The notes under the pieces: model-generated
Database searches by the model: none
Told to the model about the DNA's origin: nothing
The model's input: the letters and a program-made list of their open reading frames with translations, nothing else
In this document: piece by piece, positions 57,947 through 64,000 of the stretch
How the letters are laid out: every line of letters begins with the position of its first letter
Position numbering within the stretch: position 1 is the first letter of the stretch
Source: an uncultured Halobacteriovorax sp.
Lineage (GTDB): Bacteria; Bdellovibrionota; Bacteriovoracia; Bacteriovoracales; Bacteriovoracaceae
Length of the DNA stretch: 64,000 nt
Assembly (NCBI GenBank): GCA_913061265.1
Contig: CAJXVS010000002.1
Coordinates: forward strand, 248,001 to 312,000
Direction of reading: 5' to 3'
Translations under genes and position numbers: made by a program

Positions 57947-59023
57947 TTAGCCTTTAAGAGGCCTACCAATCTTTTCAAATACTTCTAAGGCCCCCTTTAT
58001 GGGACCTGAGTTCTCGTCAAAATTAATGATATGAGGAGCAAGCTGACTTGAGAAATCAAACGAGCTCTCTTTGGGCAGGATCGATGGCAGGTTATCAATG
58101 GCACAAAGATGAACTGAGTGTTCACCCTTAATAACCTCTACTAGAGGCTCTTCTAGGTTCGTGGCCCTTTCGTAAAGAGGCACCATGTTGCATTCGCTAT
58201 CAGGGTCACAGCTTACGTCACTGATCATCTTTAATTTTTTGTTTTTAGTTTTAATTAATTCTTTTGTTATAAAAGGAGCCATTGGTTTCATCGCTAAAAC
58301 ACAATTGACGAAGAGGTCATAGTTTAAGATCTCTGAAAAAGGGCCGCCTTTACTCGTCTCCGCTTGATCCCATCCAGTGACTTTCCAATCAACACTGCTT
58401 AGAAAATCAAGTGCCCCAGCGCCACTACGCCCTTTAGCGCCAATGACTATGGCCTCTCCGACAGATCCACTATGAGATTTAACAAAGTCGATAAGCTTTG
58501 ATTTATCCGAGAACTGACGAAGTCTTTTTAATTCATCTTTAGCTGCTTCTAGATCTTTGGCCGAAGAGAATAAGGCCCCAAGAGCAGCCCCGACGTAACC
58601 GGCCCAATAGCCGAAGGCATTTGTTCTTCTTCCGTTTTCATCATACATAAACTCTAGGTCTATAATCCGTCCGCCACCGAGATGAAACTTTTGCATAAGC
58701 TCCATCCAGCCTTCTTGTTCTTTATAACAATGAGCAAAGTAAATATGAGTGTGCTTAAAGGATTCAATATTCTCAGGAAGCGCTTTGAGGCCGATGATAA
58801 TGGCGGAACCTGGCGCACTCTCAACCCAAGATCCTGCGGGCTTAATTTGGCAGCCACTTTTCTTATACTCTTCAGTTGGGATGATTGAATCTTTCCAATC
58901 CTCTACGATGACTTGATGGCCTTCTTTTATTATTTGAACGCAGTCATTTGGGGTTAAGGCCCTTCTGAATTCATTTTCTTTTGATTCACTTCTTAGCCAG
59001 AATATCTTTTGATTATTGCTCAT
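57947..59023 (-). CDS. Saccharopine dehydrogenase, LYS1-like
   Basis: The 358 residues match the fungal LYS1 type. WLRSESKENEFRRALTPNDC is at the N-terminus; THIYFAHCYKEQEGWMELMQ and SDVSCDPDSECNMVPLYERA lie further on. CAIDNLPSILPKESSFDFSS near the end is the counterpart of VDHLPSLLPREAS. It interconverts saccharopine with lysine and 2-oxoglutarate using NAD. This end of the aminoadipate route is uncommon in bacteria, where it is often catabolic. Direction is not shown by the context. Confidence 0.88.
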   Translation of the reverse strand: MSNNQKIFWLRSESKENEFRRALTPNDCVQIIKEGHQVIVEDWKDSIIPTEEYKKSGCQIKPAGSWVESAPGSAIIIGLKALPENIESFKHTHIYFAHCYKEQEGWMELMQKFHLGGGRIIDLEFMYDENGRRTNAFGYWAGYVGAALGALFSSAKDLEAAKDELKRLRQFSDKSKLIDFVKSHSGSVGEAIVIGAKGRSGAGALDFLSSVDWKVTGWDQAETSKGGPFSEILNYDLFVNCVLAMKPMAPFITKELIKTKNKKLKMISDVSCDPDSECNMVPLYERATNLEEPLVEVIKGEHSVHLCAIDNLPSILPKESSFDFSSQLAPHIINFDENSGPIKGALEVFEKIGRPLKG

Positions 59024-59075
59024 GGATGTATTTTAACTTTTATAGAGGGGCTTGGGAAGTTGGTGAAAACTTCCT

Positions 59076-59501
59076 TTAAACGAGTGAGCCATTTATGCTA
59101 TCTAGATCGATCCCTTGTTTATCAAAATGCTTCGCATAAAAGATCTCTGTCGCCTGAAGACCCGCTTTCTTTACTAGAGCGCATACCTCGTCTTTTAAAG
59201 TAACGAGAAGAAAGTCAGACATATTTTCTTTAGAGATAAAAGTCTTTGGTTTTGCTTCTCCGAAAGCTGAAGCTAAGAAGCTTGCGGCAACCGAGTTTTG
59301 CGTGGCCGACTCATCAGGGGCGAGCTCTTCTGCTTGAGAAAAGTTACTTTCAGTAACAGGAAGAAACTTGAGGCCTTCTTTTTTTAGAGTAAAACCATAA
59401 GGACAATGCAAGCAGCTTGTCTTACAACAAGTCCCTCTGTTTCTTAGAAACTGAGAGGTCTTAACGTCGTGTCCGTCTTTTTGGTAGGTGAGTTCAGTCA
59501 T
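59076..59501 (-). CDS. DUF5522-type Cys-rich protein with C-terminal extension
   Basis: The protein has 141 residues. RNRGTCCKTSCLHCPYGFTL (residues 22-41) is the Cys cluster CCxxxCxHCPY of the DUF5522 family, a probable metal site. The remaining 100 residues (SEKxx-poor, with FLVTLKDEVCALVKKAGLQA) are an extension not usual in that small family. Function unknown. It is 52 bp upstream of the LYS1 gene on the same strand. Confidence 0.72.
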   Translation of the reverse strand: MTELTYQKDGHDVKTSQFLRNRGTCCKTSCLHCPYGFTLKKEGLKFLPVTESNFSQAEELAPDESATQNSVAASFLASAFGEAKPKTFISKENMSDFLLVTLKDEVCALVKKAGLQATEIFYAKHFDKQGIDLDSINGSLV

Positions 59502-59616
59502 TTCTCAAATTCTAACACAATATTATGGTTTTTAGCTTATAAATCCTTGAAATCGTGCTTTGAAAAAAAGACATAGGGAAGGCCATATTGAAGAGGAGCT
59601 GACTATAATCAGGCCT

Positions 59617-60027
59617 ATGAAAACACTCCTTCTCTTTCTTGTTTGCTTTAATTGCTTTGCCTCTGAAGTGTCTCTTAGTTTTAAGAAACTAAGAAACAAT
59701 ACAGGCCATATGCAGATCGCCTTATTTGACCGAGCTGAGGGTTTTCCTGAAGATCATTCTGGGGCCACTCCTTTTACTCTCGATTTAAGTGTAGCTCAGG
59801 AGATAGTCTTAAAAGACTTAGCCCCTGGAGAGTATGCCATTGCTGTTTATCATGATGAAAATAGTGACTTTGAAATGAATACAAATGCTCTTGGAATACC
59901 TAAAGAAGGTTTTGGCTTTAGTAATAACCCAAGAATCCTTTTTGGTGCACCAAAATATAAGAAAGTTAAATTTAGATTAAAAGAAAATGAATCTAAGAAA
60001 ATGGAAATCAAGCTCAAGCATTTCTAG
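59617..60027 (+). CDS. DUF2141 secreted protein
   Basis: The 136 residues start with a signal peptide (MKTLLLFLVCFNCFASEV). The DUF2141 pattern is clear: LRNNTGHMQIALFDRAEGFP, LAPGEYAIAVYHDENSDFEM, GIPKEGFGFSNNPRILFGAP. It is a periplasmic beta-sandwich of unknown role. A TATAAT at 59604-59609 would start the transcript at the ATG and there is no good Shine-Dalgarno, so it may be leaderless. The frame open to 59560 is rejected. Confidence 0.88.
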   Translation: MKTLLLFLVCFNCFASEVSLSFKKLRNNTGHMQIALFDRAEGFPEDHSGATPFTLDLSVAQEIVLKDLAPGEYAIAVYHDENSDFEMNTNALGIPKEGFGFSNNPRILFGAPKYKKVKFRLKENESKKMEIKLKHF

Positions 60028-60053
60028 TTTCAGGGGCAAGCGCCCCTAAACTA
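60025..60053. terminator. Bidirectional hairpin between convergent genes
   Basis: TAGTTT-AGGGGC (60025-60037) pairs with GCCCCT-AAACTA (60042-60053), with a single bulged base. There is no long T-run, but the position between two convergent genes fits. Confidence 0.6.
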
Positions 60054-60063
60054 AAACAAACCT

Positions 60064-60435
60064 TTATTCGCAAAGAACAGAACCTTTTACTGTTAAAACT
60101 TCGGTCCAATCAATAGTTGGATTTGAGCCATCATAGCGAACGCTTTCAATTCTAACTTCAGCCGTACTTGGGTGGTACTCATTATGAAAGTTAGCCTTGA
60201 AGACTGTTGTAAAATATAAGTCACGAACACCTTGATCGATCTGATCAACGACAACTTCAGTGCTTAGTTCTGTAAGCCCAAAACGGTCAATACAAGGGTA
60301 CTTCTTTAAGGCAGCTTCCATCACTTCTTCTTTTAATTCAGTGATCAGTTTTGAGTCTTTCGGGTATACAGAATCAATATTATTAGCAAAAGCTGAGCTT
60401 GCAAGTAGTAGTAGGCTAAGAGTGAATAGTTTCAT
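60064..60435 (-). CDS. Small secreted protein, unknown function
   Basis: The 123 residues have a signal peptide (MKLFTLSLLLLASSAFANNI). The mature part is acidic with two Cys (KYPCIDRFGL and GSVLCE), one near the C-terminus. Strands such as DLYFTTVFKANFH and STAEVRIESVRY suggest a small beta-rich protein. AAGGAG precedes the ATG. No family recognised. Confidence 0.7.
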   Translation of the reverse strand: MKLFTLSLLLLASSAFANNIDSVYPKDSKLITELKEEVMEAALKKYPCIDRFGLTELSTEVVVDQIDQGVRDLYFTTVFKANFHNEYHPSTAEVRIESVRYDGSNPTIDWTEVLTVKGSVLCE

Positions 60436-60585
60436 AAATTCTCCTTAAGTTTTTATCTAGTCCTTGTATTTCATGAGGCTAAAAAAGAATCAAGTTAGGA
60501 TTGTGTTACATTCCTAACATGACGAAGAATATGGTCTTTGCCGCTTCGTGTAAGATGGTGTAGTGTACCGGCAAAAGGTGATTAT

Positions 60586-61428
60586 ATGATTAATGTAGGT
60601 GTTTTAAATGAGCTTGAAGTCTGTGACGAAAATAGCTCTGGATATTACTTAAAAGCGGCAGATAGTGATGAGAAGGCCTTTATGCCTCCGTCGCTAGGGC
60701 CCAGAGAGGTTAATATTGGGGATCAATTAAAGGTCTTTATCTACCTTGATACCTCCGATTGTTTGCTCGCCACGACTAACTTTCCTAATGCCATGGTTGG
60801 ACAATTCGCCCTTATGAAAGTCGCGGAGACCACTCATTTTGGCGCTTTTATGAACTGGGGAATCACCAAAGACCTCCTTATCCCTGATACTGAACAAAAA
60901 GAGCCTATCCGTTATGGGGAAGAGCATATTGTTAGAGTCTGTATTGATGAGAGGACTGAGAAGATCTACGGAACAACTAAGCTTGGTAAGCATATTCAAA
61001 GTTCAAAGTTTGATATTGAAGAGGGTCAAGAAGTTGACCTTGTTCCGGCCCTTAAAGAAGAGCTTGGTTATAGATGTGTCATCAACAGAAAGTTCATTGG
61101 TATGATCTATCATAATGAGATCTTTAAAGAGATCATTCCAGGGAAAGTCCTAAAAGGCGTTGTTAAGAAGATTAGACAAGATGGTCTAGTGGACTGCGCT
61201 CTACAGGTCCAAGGGATTCAAAACCTCTATGATTCTAAAGACGTTATCTTAAACTACCTTAAGGAAAATGAAGGCAAGTCTGATCTTCATGATAAGAGCA
61301 AGCCCGATGACATAAAGGCGACTCTTGGCATGAGTAAGCAAACCTTTAAAAACTCCATAGGCATGCTCTATAGAGAGAAAAAGATCATAATTAAAAAAGA
61401 CGGCATTGAATTAGTTATCGAGAAATAA
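60586..61428 (+). CDS. cvfB: S1-domain RNA-binding protein, CvfB-like
   Basis: The 280 residues follow the CvfB layout of S1-type domains with a C-terminal winged helix. VNIGDQLKVFIYLDTSDCLL, FGAFMNWGITKDLLIPDTEQ (S1 core) and RVCIDERTEKIYGTTKLGKH are recognisable. The last 60 residues (DIKATLGMSKQTFKNSIGML) are the helix. CvfB proteins bind RNA and modulate virulence gene expression in Staphylococcus. ATG 60586 follows AAAGGTGAT; the frame to 60538 is rejected. YhcH begins two bases after. Confidence 0.9.
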   Translation: MINVGVLNELEVCDENSSGYYLKAADSDEKAFMPPSLGPREVNIGDQLKVFIYLDTSDCLLATTNFPNAMVGQFALMKVAETTHFGAFMNWGITKDLLIPDTEQKEPIRYGEEHIVRVCIDERTEKIYGTTKLGKHIQSSKFDIEEGQEVDLVPALKEELGYRCVINRKFIGMIYHNEIFKEIIPGKVLKGVVKKIRQDGLVDCALQVQGIQNLYDSKDVILNYLKENEGKSDLHDKSKPDDIKATLGMSKQTFKNSIGMLYREKKIIIKKDGIELVIEK

Positions 61429-61430
61429 TC

Positions 61431-61901
61431 ATGATCTTTGATCGCGTAGAGAATTTTAAAACTTATGCCCTTGGGAAATACTGGGATAAGGCCTTTGAGT
61501 TTATCCAAGCCCAGCATATAGGGACTATTGAACAAAGGTATGAGCTTGAAGATGGTATGTACGCTTCCATTGAAAGCTACGCCACTAAGCCCGCTGAGAA
61601 GACCTTGTTTGAAAGCCACCGAGAATATGTTGATATCCAGTGGACCATAAGCGGTGGAGAGACAATTTACTGGCATGACAGTTCAAAGTTAAAGATTAAA
61701 AAAGAATATAATACTGAAAGAGATATCAGCTTTTATGAAAGTCCTAGCAAGTTAGGTCTAGGGCTTCAAAATGCTCCAGGTTACTTTTGTGTCTTTTGGC
61801 CAACTGACGCCCATATGCCTCAAGTTCAATTAGATGGTGAGCTTAGAGTGAAGAAGGGAGTCGTTAAGATTCCTGTTTCTTTGTTAATGGGACAATTATG
61901 A
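61431..61901 (+). CDS. YhcH/YjgK/YiaL family protein
   Basis: This 156-residue protein shows the DUF386 beta-barrel: MYASIESYATKPAEKTLFES, HREYVDIQWTISGGE, and PGYFCVFWPTDAHMPQVQLD. The conserved FExHxxYxDIQ and F.P.DAHxP motifs hold a metal. Members are sugar anomerases or linked to sialic acid use. It overlaps the parvulin gene by 4 bp (ATGA). Confidence 0.92.
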   Translation: MIFDRVENFKTYALGKYWDKAFEFIQAQHIGTIEQRYELEDGMYASIESYATKPAEKTLFESHREYVDIQWTISGGETIYWHDSSKLKIKKEYNTERDISFYESPSKLGLGLQNAPGYFCVFWPTDAHMPQVQLDGELRVKKGVVKIPVSLLMGQL

Positions 61902-62188
61902 GTACAGACTCAAGAAGAAAATATAAGGCTCGGCATATCCTAGTTGAAGACCTTGAAGATGCTGAATACGTCCTAAATAAATTAAATGACGGGGAGGACT
62001 TCTCCTCATTGGCAACAGAGCTCTCTGAGTGTGATTCAGCAGAAAAGGGAGGCCTGCTTCCTAGTTTTAGATCAGGGCAGATGGTAGCCGAGTTTGAAAG
62101 GGCCGTGCATAACTTAGAAATTGATCAAGTCTCAGAGCCTATAAAAAGTGAACACGGCTTTCATATCATTCAGAGACTAAAGATTTAA
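61898..62188 (+). CDS. Parvulin-type peptidyl-prolyl isomerase
   Basis: This 96-residue single PpiC/rotamase domain has YKARHILVEDLEDAEYVLNK, the FSSLATELSECDSAEKGGLL motif, and a HGFHIIQRLKI end. It is close in length to E. coli PpiC (93). With no signal peptide it is cytoplasmic. It lies in the CvfB-YhcH-parvulin-GNAT run, overlapping YhcH by four bases. Confidence 0.95.
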   Translation: MSTDSRRKYKARHILVEDLEDAEYVLNKLNDGEDFSSLATELSECDSAEKGGLLPSFRSGQMVAEFERAVHNLEIDQVSEPIKSEHGFHIIQRLKI

Positions 62189-62194
62189 TCAAGC

Positions 62195-62674
62195 ATGACT
62201 ATTATACAAACCCCCAGAACTTATTTACGTAGTTTTACAATAAATGACCTAGACTCGCTTTTGATCATGATGAAAGATTCAGAAGTTATGAAGCATACAG
62301 GTTTCAAAGAAGTTCAAAGTGATGAGAAGGTGGCTTCTCTTCTTAGTAAGTGGTCTCTAAGCAAAACTGTTTGGGCCCTGGTAAAAAAAGAATCGGAAGA
62401 GGTTATAGGTTGGTTCATGTTAAAAAGAACTATTCTTGATGCTCCCGAGCTAGGCTTTATGCTTTGTAAATCAGAGTGGGGAAATGGTTACGCTACCGAA
62501 GTTTCAAAAGCATTACTTGATTATGCCTTCAATACTCTAGATGAAAAAAAGGTAATCGCCTCTTCTGATAGTGATAACCCAGCTTCAATAAAGGTTCTTA
62601 AGAAGATTGGTTTTGTTGAAACTAAAAGCTATTCAGGTGAAAAAGATACTTGTTACTTTGAGGTTTTAAAGTAA
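62195..62674 (+). CDS. GNAT-family acetyltransferase (RimJ/RimL-like)
   Basis: The 159 residues fit the Acetyltransf_3 group. TYLRSFTINDLDSLLIMMKD is the start, ELGFMLCKSEWGNGYATEVS has the acetyl-CoA motif (WGNGYATE), and ASSDSDNPASIKVLKKIGFV is the end. It acetylates a small molecule or a protein N-terminus; the substrate is unknown. It is last in the run and converges on the acyltransferase gene with one base between. Confidence 0.92.
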   Translation: MTIIQTPRTYLRSFTINDLDSLLIMMKDSEVMKHTGFKEVQSDEKVASLLSKWSLSKTVWALVKKESEEVIGWFMLKRTILDAPELGFMLCKSEWGNGYATEVSKALLDYAFNTLDEKKVIASSDSDNPASIKVLKKIGFVETKSYSGEKDTCYFEVLK

Positions 62675-62675
62675 C

Positions 62676-64000
62676 TCAGTAGCTTCCTTTAAGAAACCGG
62701 TCGATAAACTTACCTTTTATAAAATAATGATAGATCAGAACTGAAAAGAAAAGGCTACCAAGAGTGGCGAGGGGAAACTCGATGGCCCAATGGGAATCAA
62801 GCCTATTAAAGAGGATCTGTAAGAGGATGATGATAGGCAAGTGAATCAAGTAGATAAAGTATGATCCCTTCACAAAATAGCTAATGCTCTTATTTTCTTT
62901 ATTAAAATGATGCTTAAAAGTATAGATGACACCAATGACAATTGACCAAGTTGCCACAGTCGCCAAGACGGCCAGCTGCCAATCACTATGAGCTATCTTA
63001 TAGAAGTTTAAATGACTATTCACCTCAAGGTTTGATCTAAGGATGGCGAGCAGGCTTCCCACGGTTAAAAGGGAATGGGCCATGGTCTTAGAAAGGCTCT
63101 GTTCTTTGAATTTGAAGAGTTGCCAACCAAAGAAGTAAAAACTCCCATAATAAATAACGAGCGATGGTAGAGGATACATCTTAAAAGGCTGATCCACCCA
63201 ATGTGACTTCATGAGAAAGTAACTTAAAAAGGTAATGCTCATACTAAGAATAAGGATGGTCGAGTATTTCTTGAAATCAATCTTAAATATCTTTCTAACT
63301 GGTACCGTTAAAAGAGAGAGAAAGAAAAGATAGAGCAAGAACCAAAGGTGTCCCCAGTTTGGAGAGTGCCGAAACTGAGTATTCGAGCTTGGAGCAAAGA
63401 AGCTTTCTTTAAAGTGCTCTATTAAAAAAGGAATATCTAAAGCGTAGAGCTGATCAGGGACTTCCATGGCCAGCCAAGCGAGCTTTAAAGGGACGACGAT
63501 AAGGAGAAAGAAAACCAAAAGAGGGTAGAGCAGCCGCTTTGTTCTCTTTTGTAAAAAAAGTCCCTTATCTATAGTTAGAGCGGTAAAGAAGCCACTGATG
63601 GCAAAAAAGAGGGGCATTCTAAAGAGCCTTAAAAAGTTTAGTCCCTGATCTATAAGGTGAGAGTGACTTTCATCTTTTAACACCCAGAAGTATTCAATCT
63701 CCCCATAAGCGAGGCAAGCATGAAGGGGAATCCCTAAGAGCATGGCGATAGCTCTCAAATAGTCAAAATAATGATAACGCTCGTTTTTTATCATAGGGCC
63801 ACCAAGATAAAGAGGTGGATCCAAAGGATTATATTTAAGATCTCTGCTATCCAAGGCTTTATAAAAAGGGTGCTTAAAAGAATCAGGAGAGAGTAAGAAA
63901 CAAAGTTAATTCCAATCTGAATATCATTGCCGGTTAATAGGTAGGCAATACCAATAATAAATGAAGAGAGAGTAATAAAACTGCCACTAATAATATCTCG
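62676..64000 (-). CDS. Acyltransferase-3 family membrane protein (5' partial at window edge)
   Basis: The acyltransferase-3 domain starts YHYFDYLRAIAMLLGIPLHA, with catalytic-type residues (LHACLA) and ten or so membrane helices ending in YHYFIKGKF. It O-acylates sugars or glycans in the envelope (OpgC/OatA-like). A conventional start is ATG 63794, preceded by GGTGG. But the same frame is open without a stop to the right edge and encodes two further hydrophobic stretches (FITLSSFIIGIAYLL and VSYSLLILLSTLFY). The other two frames have stops there. The real N-terminus may lie outside the window. Confidence 0.85.

Noticed and set aside
1-64000. CRISPR array, prophage, IS element, rRNA or tRNA genes
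   Set aside because: No regularly spaced repeats, transposase, integrase, phage structural genes or tRNA/rRNA patterns were seen; the only structured RNA gene is tmRNA.

Overview
The window is a continuous stretch of an AT-rich Gram-negative bacterial chromosome. It carries outer-membrane beta-barrels, many lipoproteins and signal-peptide proteins, and a one-piece tmRNA. Gene density is high, strands alternate often, and many neighbours overlap by 1-4 bases (ATGA, TTGA, TGATG) or converge with overlapping ends. The protein set (many small secreted unknowns, Lys/Glu-rich proteins, split YeeE/YedE, an AdaA-AlkA fusion, LYS1-type saccharopine dehydrogenase, VF530, DUF2878 and a chalcone-isomerase-like protein) suggests a Bdellovibrionota/Bacteriovoracales-type organism. 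That assignment is inference: no rRNA or marker gene is present to settle it. No prophage, IS element, CRISPR array or tRNA gene was seen.

Layout. 1-6131: end of a larger protein, a thioredoxin-reductase-like/peroxiredoxin-glutaredoxin operon with an OxyR-like half-site upstream, a K+ channel, a split YeeE/YedE pair, MscS, a DUF481 outer-membrane protein and a DUF3592 membrane protein. 6256-9665: the tmRNA gene and, behind it, a run of same-strand accessory genes punctuated by three related 65-68 bp repeats. Each repeat ends in a copy of the tmRNA 3' terminus, so the stretch looks like a stack of insertions at ssrA. 9700-19943: LysR, methyltransferase, VOC protein, AstE, a tail-anchored thioredoxin, MAPEG, the alkylation-repair pair AdaA-AlkA/Ogt, a LysM protein with a fibrinogen-like lipoprotein, and small genes. 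19946-25483: flavin reductase, SDR proteins, a DUF2878-SDR fusion, a chalcone-isomerase-like protein and a lipocalin, a plausible envelope-lipid group. 25628-33697: a large PLP enzyme, TetR, small unknowns, a SnoaL duplication, MgtE, TruA and VF530. 33798-40815: GltB without GltD, a cold-shock-domain protein, an alanine-dehydrogenase/CEOS-like enzyme and a 2OG-Fe(II) oxygenase. 40956-54461: a 1088-residue secreted coiled-coil protein, lipoproteins, RlmF, cupin, GNAT, MFS, DUF924, a nucleotidyltransferase and a secreted alpha/beta-hydrolase-cyanophycinase fusion. 54458-57259: a redox/electrophile group (YghU and HxlR divergent from NfsB and pirin). 57333-64000: saccharopine dehydrogenase, DUF5522- and DUF2141-type proteins, CvfB-like, YhcH, parvulin, GNAT and an acyltransferase-3 protein that runs off the right edge.

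How genes work together. Thiol and peroxide defence recurs: TrxR-like plus Prx-Grx, a second Prx in the ssrA array, the tail-anchored thioredoxin, YghU, NfsB and pirin. Nitrogen/lysine chemistry is represented by GltB, the CEOS-like enzyme and LYS1. The least ordinary region is 6256-9665. Other points worth following are a dispersed GCAAGTGACCAGGTACC repeat ahead of three genes, an ATACCTATTAGGTAT palindrome ahead of two genes, possible leaderless transcripts, and a C-terminal module shared by the first protein and the 1088-residue protein. No gap between genes exceeds 300 bases.
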